In this document: in pieces, positions 38,501 to 49,901 of the stretch
Position numbering within the stretch: position 1 is the stretch's first letter
Layout: each line of letters starts with the position of its first letter
NCBI GenBank assembly: GCA_036937835.1
Contig: CM072869.1
Location: forward strand, 8,964,001-9,028,000
Length of the DNA: 64,000 bases
Origin: Pampus argenteus
Taxonomy: Eukaryota; Chordata; Actinopteri; Scombriformes; Stromateidae
Direction: 5' to 3'
Program-made: the position numbers and the translations under genes
Notes under the pieces: generated by a model
What the model was told of the DNA's origin: nothing
Database searches by the model: none
What the model saw: only the letters and a program-made list of their open reading frames with translations

Positions 38501-40967
38501 AAGGCACCGCTCGCGCTTTTGTTACGGATGTGACCCCCGACATGTTTGTACGCTCCCCTGGTACCTGGAGACTGTAGTTGTGGATGTAGCTGGCGGTTTG
38601 GTGAAGAAGGTGTGGATGTCAACACCAGAGTCTTAAGGGCCGTCACTTCTGCTTGCAGAACATCAATCTGAAAGCCAGATGCAGAAAGGAAAAAAAAGAC
38701 TTGGATTAGAGAACGTGATGGAAGTCTGAAGACGGGACAGAAATCTATAACTTAGACAAAATGCAATGTATTATTTATTTATGCAGCTAAAACTTACTTA
38801 AAATAACACCCTGTTTTTTCAGACACATTAAAGACTGATTAAAAATAGTTCAGGTGCTACAAAGGGATTGTAATGGAACAAAACAAACGCACCTTCCCCT
38901 GAGCCTCCTTCAGTTGTTTCTCTGCTGCTGCTTGTTTGACATTAGCTTCACGAACCATCTTGTGAGCTTCCTGAATATTGAAATATAAACACATAGTTAA
39001 AATCCTCTGTTGCTGTTTAAGATATTTGTGAAAACAAATGAAGTGTTGATCAGAAGTAATTCTTACAGGATGAAAAAAAGTACTTCCAAATTAGTTGTAG
39101 ATGTAAAACAGAGACGGGGACTCTCATTCATATGTTCTGGGATTATGTGAAACTAGACACCTCCTGGTGCTCCATTAGAGACAGTCGATGTCTCTAATGG
39201 AGCACGCCCAGACTGCTGGGAGACAAATCAATATTGCCCCAGGACAAGTGGCTTAATGTACGATTCATTAAAATGTATTGCAATGACCTGGAAGAATGAG
39301 AATCCTCCTCCAGTGTTTCAGAGAAATAGCCTCATATATGGACTCTGAAAAATAAAAAATAAATAACTCCAAATAAAACTTATGGGTTCATCACTTACTT
39401 TTGTCTCTTAACTCTCAGTAAACTCTTAGTAAAAATTGATTGCAACCAGGTTTGGGATATGTTTTACATACAGCCACACTGTATTCCACTTGATACATTT
39501 ATGTCCACATGGGGCACTACAGTAACATTATAACCTGATATTTCTACACTTCTGTTGTCTTAAATAAAATGAAATTTGGTACAAAGTTCCCAGTGAGAAA
39601 GTGCATGACATATTGAAGCATGACACCAATAGCCCCACCTTGAGGCCATAAGTGAAACACTATCATACTACTTATTCACTTCCATGACTCTTAAATGTAA
39701 TATTCCAAATTAAGCAAAGTTGTACAGTTGGAGATGCTGAAGAAGTGCAGTGCATTTGAGCTTCATTTCAGATGTGCGGTTCATTTTTCAGAATTCACAC
39801 ATATTTTCTTCAGAAATTTGCTGAATGTTCTAGTTTCACTATTTCATTCACTGGAAGTGAGTCCAATGTGAATTCCTATGAAGGTAAGAGTCATAAGAGT
39901 GACTACTCTGATCATATGTTTCACTTTGTATCACAGGAGTCCATGACATAATGTTAGGTTAAAACTTAGGAGTCCTTGACACAAAAAGGTTAAGAACCAT
40001 TGGTGTACATACATGTATACTTTCATCAATGAGTTAAGCGACAGATAATTAATCAGCAACTATTTATTCAGCATCGATTAATAATTTGGAGTTGTTTTTA
40101 AATAAAGAAATATTAAAATCCTCTCATTCCAGTTTTCCAAATGAATATTCTCTGGTTTCTTTAGTCGTCTTTTATGTGTGCCTGTGTATTTGTGCTTGTT
40201 TTATGGATCATCCTTACCGTCTCACCTCATGTATTTTTGTACCTTTCTAGTACAGTTAAAAATATAGAAATAATATATTTGATTGCTGCAGTCCGGCGGT
40301 CAGAAAACCAAAACAATGAGCTACAAGAGGCTAAATCCTATTATACTCAGTCATTTGATCCAGTGTTAATACAATAAACTATTGATCAGCGCAGAATTAA
40401 AACACTCCAAATGAATGTTTTTTCCATTCAAACATTCCACTGTTAACCTGGCAGTAAACATGTTTTACTGCAACGCAAACTGTAAATTTTAAGACTCATC
40501 ATAGCATCACATCGTCAGGGTGTAATGCACGTGTCAAATTTGCAGTGCACTCAGCAGTAATAATTCCTGCTTACCTCAAACAGACTGGCAGTCAGCTCCT
40601 CCAGCTCTTGCTCCAGCTGATTCCTGACCTGCGACAGACGCTCACACTCTTTGTCTTTTAGTTTCAGTTCCTGAAATGTGCAGCAGAAAGGGTCACAAAC
40701 ACGTTAAACAAGGAAGGATATTTGCATTGTCAACCCTTTTTTTTCCTGACAATGCTGTGCTACGTGTCTGTGTGTTACGATAAAGTAGGTTACGACACCT
40801 TCTTTGCAGCATCCAACTGTTCCCTAAGGATCTCTGAGCCCTTTTCTCGGATTTCCAGCGAGGAGCTGCGGAGCCGGGAAAGGCTGCCATGGTCTCTGCC
40901 TGAGTTGGGCCCGGCCTGGCTCCCTCCCTCCATTCTAGGCTTTGGCTCTAGATCCAGATCTACCAAC
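35574..40967 (-). CDS. rab3il1: Rab3A-interacting protein-like 1 (GRAB), Rab GEF
   Basis: Sec2-family guanine nucleotide exchange factor acting on Rab GTPases in exocytosis. Minus-strand exons, 5' to 3': 40967-40799, 40670-40575, 38970-38893, 38667-38431, 37138-37010, 36815-36703, optional 36493-36470, 36040-35941, 35841-35775, 35656-35574. From the ATG at 40933 this gives 345 aa (353 with the optional exon); human has 382. The coiled-coil Sec2 domain reads LSRLRSSSLEIREKGSE, then QLEQELEELTASLFE and EAHKMVREANVKQAAAEK. The C-terminal part carries DRHRIKL-like and NFFTYIRYIQQGLV segments and ends VMRLRREMTVAKLGFY plus four residues. The frame stays open upstream of 40933 to an acceptor at 40968, so a further 5' coding exon may exist and the true start is uncertain. 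Position next to best1 supports rab3il1 rather than rab3ip. Confidence 0.92.
36470..36493 (-). CDS. rab3il1: Optional 24-nt exon of rab3il1
   Basis: On the minus strand the sequence TTTTTCCAG precedes 24 bases, which are followed by GTAAGT. Skipping joins exon 36703 to exon 36040 as CGGPKKCALSG, the usual family sequence. Inclusion reads CGGPNDFRAAIETKCALSG. Both forms stay in frame because the exon is eight codons long. It is therefore a candidate cassette microexon; usage cannot be told from DNA. Confidence 0.6.
39073..39350 (+). mobile_element. L1-type LINE ORF2 C-terminal fragment
   Basis: The plus strand reads CKTETGTLIHMFWDYVK and, after a gap, KCIAMTWKNENPPPVFQ. These match the C-terminal zinc-knuckle-like region and tail of L1/Tx1 ORF2 proteins (GTLxHMxWxC...K, then IAxxWKxxxPP). 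It is broken, short and antisense within a rab3il1 intron. Confidence 0.65.
39168..39204. repeat. Perfect 16-bp inverted repeat, 5-nt loop
   Basis: Arms 39168-39183 and 39189-39204 are exact complements around GTCGA. It sits inside the L1 fragment, interrupting its reading frame, so it arose after insertion. Confidence 0.85.
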
Positions 40968-42639
40968 CTTTACAGGATCATAAACAGAAATATAATCAGT
41001 TTAGTTACTGAGGGGACATAAAGATTTTATGTTCACTCCTTAAATTGTGCTACTGTAAAGACAAAGTTTAGGACAGAGCGTTGTTAATGACACCATAAAA
41101 AAGGCATCAACGTAAACGCTCATCCTATAATTCATCTCTCTCTTTCTCTACAGCAAAGACACATCATGCAATAATCCTGTCAGGCAGAAAGCACATCTGG
41201 ACACGGGGCGTCCTGCAGATTCAGAGGTTTCAGAAACTGTTACAATAATGAACCAGGAAACTTTGTTATCCTCTCTTTCCTTACCAGCTCCTCACTGTAC
41301 TCTCTAAATAAGACAAACATTAAAATCAATCTGACTGTACAGTCGACCGACAAACATGACTGAATGTCTGCTCTGTCTTCTAATATGTTGCTGACACCAG
41401 CTGAGATCCCTCTTCTTTTACAAATACAGAAGTAGTATTTAAGTATTTACTGCCTTTGTCTGGCTGGCAGAATAAGATTTGACATGCAAAGCATGCCGTG
41501 TTGAAGTAAAACCCGAGCACTTTAGCAGGACACCCTATATAGCCCTGCCATAAATTATACTTATAATTCTCAGTTTTTGATGAAATTGGCAGAAAGGTGA
41601 TAATTTTGTGCTATATTTTGATACTGTCAGACACTGTCCTGTTGTCTTTAAACTGATGTTACGCAAAACATGTTTGAAAACTAAGGTAAGAAACATTTTA
41701 ATGAACATTATATCAAAATGTTTTTAACATATGTAGAAATTAGTCACTGAGTTTTAATGATTTATATTTTATCACAAGCAAACACAACACTTTACAATAT
41801 ATCCTTTATGATAGTAAACTGAATATCTTTTGAATGTAAACAAGACAAGACATCAGAAACTGCGATTAACATGTTTCACCATTTTCTGACATTTCAGACA
41901 ATTTATCAAATAATCAAGAAAATAAATCGACCGATTAATCATTAATGAAATTAATCATTACTTGCAGCCTTAAAATGAATGCATGTGTGCATCCTAATGC
42001 TTAACATACATATTATAAACACAGGTCCAATGGTTTGAGAAATAATTCAAATCTCTGACTGAAGTCAAAGCAGCAATAAAACTCTGTAAAAACACTCCAT
42101 TACAAATAAAAATTTCACCTACAATAGAAACAGAATATATTATTTAACAAGAAAACATATACAAGAAAAACATGAAACCTGTAGGAATGTGCAGTGCATT
42201 GTATTTTACCTATTGATGATGAGTATTGATGTTTCACCTGTGACAATCACGTCCCATATCTACATGTAAACTAACAGTACCGTTCGTCTTTACACTAACC
42301 CAGTACTTTATTAGAATCGGCTGTAATACAAGCCAATACAACAGCTTTGTTTACTAGTGATAAAACTGCATTAGCAATCCCAACATTTCATCAAAGTCTG
42401 CCGAGTCGCCTTTGTATTTTTCCACAAAGTTGTAAAGTTAAATGTTCAGGTTGCGAACTGCCAAATAAAAAAACAATAACTGGGTCTTTTAGCAGCTAAC
42501 CTAGCTGGTTCTTGTTAGCTACAACTTTTTAAAGGGAGGTTTTCCTCTCAGTATCCGCCCTGTTACGCTGTCAGATAAACTTCCCAACCTGGCTGTGTAC
42601 CTGTCAGCTTTTTCCCCCCAGTGTCCTCCGGCTGTTGGT
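40968..42639 (-). other. rab3il1: rab3il1 5' intron region
   Basis: AT-rich interval between the most 5' recognised coding exon and the CpG-rich 5' end. I searched for a further N-terminal coding exon and found no convincing one. Confidence 0.4.
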
Positions 42640-42800
42640 GTTAAATCAACGAGAAATTGTTCAGACGAGCTAACGTTAGCCGGTTTCAGTGAAACTAATC
42701 TCGGCGGTTTTAAATCACACAGCGGAGGAATGCGGACGCTGACGTAGACATCCTACGACAACAACGGCCGCAGCGGTAACGGAAAAGCGAGGTTTAAAAG
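42640..42800 (-). promoter_or_regulatory. rab3il1: Probable rab3il1 CpG-rich 5' end
   Basis: Local rise in CpG with CGGCGG, GACGTAGAC and CGGCCGCAGCGG-type stretches, and a perfect 12-bp palindrome GCTAACGTTAGC at 42669-42680. This is the likely promoter or first exon of the minus-strand gene; the exact start was not determined. Confidence 0.45.
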
Positions 42801-44879
42801 TGTGACACCGACTTGGTTTACACATTTCTAGCCGTGTCCTTCATTGGTTTTCTTGTCATCTCATCGTTTTTATATCCAAGAGTGGAAAAAGACGGTCTTT
42901 GCCCTGTTTCTGCTGCTTTGTCAGCGGTCACATGACATCGTATCCACTCCCAACCTCAGCTCCCAACGCCCCGTCCCGAGCATCCGGACCGCAGCCTCTG
43001 ACCTCCACAGTACAGCCAGCATCAGTGTGCTGTTACCCAACAGGGTATCCACTTATCCTCCGGTGCATCAACACACAAGCTGCGTATATATCAGTGGTGG
43101 AAGAGGAATTCAAACTTAACTTCGTGATATGAATTAGTGCATATAATCACCTAATCAAAAATGTTTGTGTATGTTATGTGTTTATGTAAAAAATTATTAT
43201 TAATTTATAATTTATATTGGTTCTGTACCAGCTAGGCTCTACTAGTCATTCAAAAGCTATCAATGCAAACTTCCATACCACAGTAATCCATCCCCGACTT
43301 TACAACTATACTACACCTACAAAAGACATCACTGGGCATCCTGGTGACCCATCCAGGGGTCTCGTCCAGGGGTTGTAATCTCCTTCGTTCGAGTTCTGTC
43401 AACTCTCTTCTCTACTCCTTTTAGTCATAATTATTAGATAAAAAAGGCAAAATTCTGATTTACTTTTTAATCATTTTTAATTTTCATCTGATAATGTTCA
43501 GTTGTCCTATTTTTATAATTATTTTAAATTCTTTCACTGGAAATGGGCACACCAAAGGGCCATTTCTGACCAATAAAAGCATTATATTTGTTCCATACAG
43601 GTAAGAATATAGGATCTTTCTTGCAGTGGTGCTCCAGGATGAATTGTTTACCTTCCTACGACACAGCCTTCCTCCTCAGCTTCCCTGCTGGACTGGTTTT
43701 GTCTGGCAGCAGCCTGTCCAAGGACTCCAGATGTTCCATAGAAGATGGTCGAGGCATATACCGCTATTCCAGATCTGCCTGCCTTGAGGACCTCATACCC
43801 TGGGCTGGATGAATTTGCAGACGGTGGAGAAGAAGAAATCTGGACGCTATGAATTCCCTCAAAAGCATCCATGTCTCTAATGAGTGCAGAGACTCACTAG
43901 AAGCTGCTGGTTGTCTACACTGAAGTTTAATTCAGCTTCATTTAGCTTTGGGTATATGATGAGCCTGATGCCTGTGGTTGCAAATGCAGAAAAGATAGCG
44001 TTACGTACTGCATCATAAAACGACACAAATACTAAAGTAGTCCTTAAAAGTTTACCACCCCTCACAGCTACAGTCATTCAGTAGTCAGTGAACAAGCCAT
44101 TATCTCTACAGTGTTTAAACTTTAACTAACTCCCTCTGAATGCTGCAGAGCTAGTGAGCAGATCAGGCCTTTTCTTTGCAGGCAGTCATGTTAAAGTAAT
44201 CTCTTTCTTTGAGATATCAAGTGTACACCTAAGTTAGGAAACAGTGTCATGCAAGTATCAGACCTCCTTTAGTAACAAAATATACACGAGGTATACTCAC
44301 CAAAGTAGACAAAACTGATTCCCAGTAGTTCCCAGTGCATCAAAAATCTGCAAAAACTGCTGAAACTGATTTTAAATCTCTAGCTGGAGAGCAAGTTTTA
44401 TCACGTTGAACCCTCCCTGCACTTCGCCCTGCTGTTGATCCTTCTGGTTAGACAGGAAGGGTTAATCACTAACACCTTCTGGCCAGTAACAACTCAGCTG
44501 TACACATTTCTTCCTGCAGATGGGGCGACACACACACACACCTGATCAAGAGTTTTCCATGATTAAATACTGAATGGTGCATCAAAAGGAAAATAATCAA
44601 TTTTAATGAAATCCAGAATTTATATGTCAAAGTGTGTGTTTGTAATACAGAGGCAGAGAGAAATTACATGTAGACGTGTTATACTTTGAAAGAAATTTAC
44701 TGAAATTAGGTTTCACAAAGTCATATTTCAACAATCTCAATAGACCCATATGTGCAGCCCTCATACTTTAAACCAACCTATTTGTGGTAGTGTGTGTGAC
44801 TCGTTCAGATTAACAGGACCCAGACCTCACAATGCAGCTTTGTTGCTGAAACAGATTAAGACATCAAGTGACCGGAGGT
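42801..44879. other. Spacer between rab3il1 and best1
   Basis: No gene recognised. 43325-43420 looks like a tRNA-derived SINE. 43580-44110 contains moderately long open frames on both strands but no domain that I know. The rest is AT-rich. Confidence 0.45.
43325..43420 (+). mobile_element. tRNA-derived SINE remnant
   Basis: It reads GGGCATCCTGGTGACCC, then CGTTCGAGTTCTG resembling a pol III B box (GGTTCGANTCC), then a CT-rich stretch (CTCTCTTCTCTACTCC). This order is typical of percomorph fish SINEs. It is decayed and the ends are unclear. Confidence 0.45.
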
Positions 44880-44969
44880 GTAGGAGTGCCTTGCTCCCTT
44901 TTCTCTTTCCTGCTTCCCTTTCTCCAACATTCTCTTCGGAGGCTGCCGAAACGCTCCTCAGCAGTCACA
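44880..44969 (+). promoter_or_regulatory. best1: Possible best1 non-coding first exon
   Basis: A CT-rich stretch ends at a good donor (CACA/GTGAGT) about 500 bp before the coding ATG. Human BEST1 also has a non-coding first exon. Weak evidence only; the joining acceptor could be at about 45379 or 45425. Confidence 0.3.
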
Positions 44970-45468
44970 GTGAGTACGACGGCCAGACGTTTTCACATTT
45001 AGTGGTAAGTAACTGTAATTTCCCAGTCTTGTGTGAGTTGGTAAAATTGACCTTTTGTGACCCTCACATATTGTAATTGTATTGTGTAGCCCTACAAACA
45101 TCTCCTTAGACTTAGTGGTGTTTTAGCTCTTAAAAATTATAACATTATTGTTAAATGATTATTTAATTGTGTAGAAAGTGGATAATCCCATAGTTGGTAT
45201 ATTGGATTTATTAACTCTGCTCTGTATCTCAACACAGTAGGGATGACTGAATCCAAACATATGGATTATAAAGTAGAGCACATATCTGAAATAGCTGCTT
45301 TGTTTTGTTTTGCTCTATAATCCTAGATATGAGACCAAGTTGGCCTTATGAGATCCAGGTCGACTGCTGACTTTGAGCTCAGACAAAGCACCAAAAACAA
45401 CATCACGCTGGTTTCCTTCATGTCAGGCCACAGTCAGCGAGAAAGTTGGCCAGAAAGCAGCAGCAGCA

Positions 45469-48400
45469 ATGACAGTTACCTATTCTCGCAGGGTTGCAGA
45501 TGCAGGTCTGGGGACCTTTTTTCACCTGCTCCTGCGCTGGAAGGGCAGCATCTATAAACTGCTCTACAGAGAACTCATCATCTTCACTTTTCTCTACTAC
45601 TTCCTCAGTATTGTTTATAGGTACTCTTTCAGAGAATACACTGAGCAATGTCCATCAGTAATTATAGACATTATTAGAGATTAATCCATTAATTTTGGAT
45701 TCCTTAAATTTATTTATTTAGGAATAATAAAAGTATATATTAAATAAAATGTAATTCATTTCATTCAATTTTGTTAATTTTTTCCCTCAGAAGCAATAAA
45801 GTATATTAATTGAATATTATAAGGATGATCTAACATATTGGAAACACAAGGTTTAATGTTTCTTTTAAAGCACAAGTTATATTGAGCAAACATGGTTCAA
45901 GTTCTAGTCACAGGGCTCATCTCAGTGGTTTTGAAGAGACTAAGCAAAAGATTTTTTCTCCACCAGGTTTGTGCTCAATGATGACCAGAGGAGGCTATTT
46001 GAGAAACTGTCGATATACTGTGACCGCTATGCAGAGCTTATCCCAGTGTCCTTCGTTCTTGGTGAGTTAAGTTTTTCACTTTCCATAATTTCTGGAAACC
46101 ATCACAGACGGTTGGCTTCTAATTCCATCTTTTTTTTTTGCTAGGTTTCTATGTAACCTTGGTGGTGTCCCGTTGGTGGGGTCAGTTTGAGAACGTCCCC
46201 TGGCCGGATCGACTGGCAGCATTAGTAGGTGGTCATGTTCGTGGAACTGACGAGGCTGCCAGACTGACCCGACGAACTCTGATGAGATACGCCAACCTCT
46301 CTGGCGTGCTCATCTACCGCTCTGTCAGTACAGCCGTCTACAAAAGGTTTCCTACCACGGAGCATCTAGTGCAGGCAGGTACGATGTGGCACTATAACCA
46401 GGAACATTATAAAAGGCATGAAGGAACTGGGAGAAACTGTGTGAAGTGGTGATCCTGGCTCAGTGTTTCCATCTGGTGTGGTTGAAGTATTTGCACAGTA
46501 CACGTTACAACAAAAGAAGGATTGAACATTGGTCAATTTACCCTGGTCCTAGCCTGGTCATTGGTCTGAAAAAGGTGTATGTAAATTCCTTCTTAAAAGG
46601 GGTGTCTTGACTGCTTTTATCTTCATGCTTTTTCACTTTCAGGTTTGATGACATCAGAGGAGCTGAGGCACCTGGAGGACTTGCCTTCTCCTCATAACAA
46701 GTTCTGGGTTCCCTGCATGTGGTTCGTCAGCCTGGCTCTAAGAGCCCGGACTGAGGGTCGCATCAACAACGATGTGGCACTCACAGCTATTCTCACTGTA
46801 AGTCTTTATGTGCATCTGTCTGTGGGCCGAAAGAGTCTGAACATCTTTAATTTGAGGAGATTGTAGCTTGGAAACATTTTTAATTAGATTTGTATGTCCT
46901 GGTTTTCTTCTCTATTCAGGAGTTAAATAGTTTACGGGCTAAATGTATGAAGCTGTACGGTTATGACTGGATCAGCCTCCCTCTTGTCTATACTCAGGTG
47001 TAGTTGATATAGTGTGTGGTGTGATAAATGGAGTAGCAGTAGAACAAAGATTTTGTAGATTTGATTTAGTGATAAAACATGCAATGAATTACGTGTCAAA
47101 AAATATTACAAATGACACTGACACTGTACTAACATTCAACTACAAATAGGCTTTAAATATATGATTGTCTTGCAATAATCATCACCTGAAATTACTACAT
47201 TAATTTGATCAAAATAGCAATTAAACCTAGCAAAACAGTATGCAATCAGTAAATAAAACCAATAAAACAACTTTACAGGACTTGCTCTCTGAGACATTTC
47301 CAGACTTGATTTGTGTTCTTTCATTAGGTGGCCACAGTAGCTGTCTACAGCTTCTTCCTGGCTTGTCTGATTGGTCGTCAGTTCTTAGATCCAGCTCAAG
47401 GCTACTCTGGTCATGATCTGGACTTTTACCTGCCTGTTTTCACCCTGTTGCAGTTTTTCTTCTATGTTGGTTGGCTGAAGGTGAGATGCAGCAGATTGTG
47501 CGGGTTATGTAATTGACAGCATTTGTCTTTTTCTGATTTTGATTATTCTGTTCATGGTTTCAGGTGGCTGAACAACTCATAAATCCTTTTGGTGAAGATG
47601 ATGATGACTTTGAGACAAACTGGCTCGTTGATCGTAATTTACAGGTTTGGATCCAACCTAAACTATTTGTTATTTTTTAAGTATAAACAGTGGCTGTCTT
47701 TTTCTACTTTCTGTGGTTTCCATTGTGTCACAGGTGTCCTTGTTGTCTGTGGATGAGATGTACGACAGCCTGCCGTTGGTCGAGAGGGATATGTACTGGA
47801 ATGAGTCTGAACCTCGACCTCCCTACACTGCTGCCAGCGCTGAACACCGCAAACCGTCCTTCATGGGCTCGGCACTGGATATCAGGTTCAGTTATGTTTT
47901 TATTTTCTGGCAGATAATTCTTAAAATGTTCTGACGAACCATCACACAACTATCTTTTTAATCTACATCAGTGTTCCTAAAGAGGAAATGGAGTTTCAGT
48001 CTAATCTGGAGCAGATTAAAGAACATGAGGAAGCAAACTACTCCACCCCGCTGCTTGGAGGGCTGGGCCGCCTTCTCGGTGTCCACTCACCTAACTTTCC
48101 TCGCTCGTCCCGGGTCTCTCTACTGCGCCGCCGCCCTGGAGCTCCACTAAGTCGCTTCCCCCTTTACCTGCACCCAGAGGCTCCTTTGAATTTGAGCCAA
48201 GCCCGCCAGCCCTTGAGCCAAGAGCGAGATCCAGACTATGCCTTCTCCACCATGCCCTTGTATGAGAGGCCGGGTTTCTACAGCTGCCCACAAACACCCA
48301 TCCACTGTGTGCCCCCTGCGGTGCCCCGGCCTCGACCCGCCCGACGAACTCAGAATGAGTGGGATCGCAGCTGCAGCTCTCTGGCTCCTCCAATGGCGGG

Positions 48401-49070
48401 TTCACAGTTGCTGCCCCCTGACACCCCCAACCACATCCCCCCACTGCCGTCCTCTGCTTTTCCCTGGCTGAGTGAGGATGGTGAGGTGCCTTGTGCCCCG
48501 ACCTTCTCCTTCCCCGACCCTCCACCTGAACTTTGCCCAATATCTAAACTCAGACCTGGACACGGCCTGCTGTCTCGCCGCCCTCCACCTCCCCGCCTCA
48601 ATTTGGACACCTTGCCATCAGCTGACAGCCAGCCTGGACCCCTGAGTGCTCGGGCACAAGGAAGTGGGGGGGAAAGGGTGTTCTCATTCACTCCTCCCTC
48701 TCGCCCAGCAGCAGCAAATCCCAGTAATCCTAACAGCAGCTCGAGCAGCATTAACGCAACAACAACAAGCACCAACAGTGTTGGCGCTACGGGAAGCCTC
48801 TGCAATGGCACAAGTCTCAGTAATTTTAGCAACCATGTGAACTTCAGCACCAACATGAGAGCGAGCAACGGAGGCACCAATGGTGGCCTGAGCAATAACA
48901 CGAACACAGTTTCCACTTCAGCGTCATCGCAGCAAGAAGCCAATCCGCCAAACTCACCCAATGATTCAGGAATCTCATTGGCTGAAGGGGACCTGCTGGG
49001 CGTTTTGGTGGATGGTGGTGTGAACAAGGTGGCTGGAGAAAGGGAGCAGGACCAAGAAAAGAAGGTGTGA
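45469..49070 (+). CDS. best1: Bestrophin-1, calcium-activated chloride channel
   Basis: Pentameric plasma-membrane anion channel, best known from retinal pigment epithelium. Exons: 45469-45620, 45967-46061, 46145-46378, 46643-46797, 46920-46997, 47328-47480, 47564-47644, 47734-47885, 47972-49070; 732 aa against 585 in human. The start MTVTYSRRVADAGLG is the family N-terminus. The neck segment LIPVSFVLGFYVTLVV carries the conserved pore residues. VPWPDRL, SVSTAVYKRFP and FFFYVGWLKVAEQLINPFG follow, then the calcium clasp EDDDDFETNWLVDRN and VSLLSVDEMYDSLP. The last exon holds the variable cytosolic tail: Pro/Arg-rich, a conserved PLYERPGFYSCPQTP block, then a Ser/Asn/Thr-rich low-complexity run (48720-48950) that explains the extra length. 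The donor at 47886 (GTTCAG) is weak. Flanking rab3il1 and fth1 support best1 over other bestrophins. Confidence 0.96.
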
Positions 49071-49427
49071 CTGTTTTTGTATCACATGTGGCATTCAACA
49101 TATTTCACACAAATAGGTACTGAACTATGTTAAATCTGAAATAACTAAAGCCCTACACACGTTTGAAAAGTATTTGCTGCAAATACTGAGATAATCTCCA
49201 CTTCCTGGTAAGATCTTACAATTATAAAAGAACAATTAACCTACTTGTGAAGCAAAAAGCACCTTAACTGTACACATATAAAGAAAAACAGAAAAATACG
49301 TTTCCACGACAAGCAGCCAAAATGTGCATATTTTAAAACTCTGAAGTCCTCATTTTCATCAGTGTGCTTTAATATGAAGTATCACGTTATGCTTCTTTTG
49401 TCATTTTAACCAGAATTTTTTTTTTTC

Positions 49428-49433
49428 AATAAA
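49428..49433 (+). terminator. best1: Poly(A) signal of best1
   Basis: Canonical AATAAA about 360 bp past the stop, preceded by a T-run. Confidence 0.65.
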
Positions 49434-49463
49434 AAATTTAAACCTGAATTTGTTTATCACTAC

Positions 49464-49469
49464 TTTATT
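49464..49469 (-). terminator. fth1: Poly(A) signal of the ferritin gene
   Basis: Minus-strand AATAAA about 435 bp past the ferritin stop codon. It is the first canonical hexamer noticed on that strand. Confidence 0.55.
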
Positions 49470-49901
49470 TTATTATTATACAGGGAAACTGTACAATTAA
49501 GATTTAATTCACAGCTAGATATAATCAAGGAATGTTATATACCAGCACCTGTATGCCCAGGAAATACTTCAGAAAGGAAGAGAAAACATTTAAACAACCT
49601 AAAAACTTAAAAACAACTACTATATGCAGGTAACCCACAAAACACTAGCTATGAAACAACTGATGCATTTAAAGAAGCCACTGTGTATTTCAAGTGTTCA
49701 CTAACAGTTTAAACATGTCTCAAATGGTTTATAATCTAGAAGTGTGGTCTGCAGTACTCCAGATTAGATTTTGCAAACTATACAGCTAACTAAAATAAAT
49801 AAAACAGTGGTATCTGTATTATATGCAGTACATGTCAAGGACAGGCAGGGCAGGCTGGCATGCAGAGGTGACCAGGATGATCATCAGTGTCACAGCGTAG
49901 T

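Larger units (their letters stand above)
49071..49901. other. Convergent best1 / ferritin 3' region
   Basis: Contains both 3' untranslated regions. AATAAA (+) at 49428-49433 and its minus-strand counterpart at 49464-49469 lie within about 30 bp of each other, so the two transcripts probably end almost on top of one another. No other feature seen. Confidence 0.6.

Noticed and set aside
43580..44110. Open frames on both strands between rab3il1 and best1
   Set aside because: No recognisable domain and no consistent splice structure; probably old repeat sequence.
48350..49027. 225-codon minus-strand open frame
   Set aside because: Antisense to the GC-rich last exon of best1, whose plus frame carries conserved bestrophin tail motifs; no splice or promoter signals on the minus strand.
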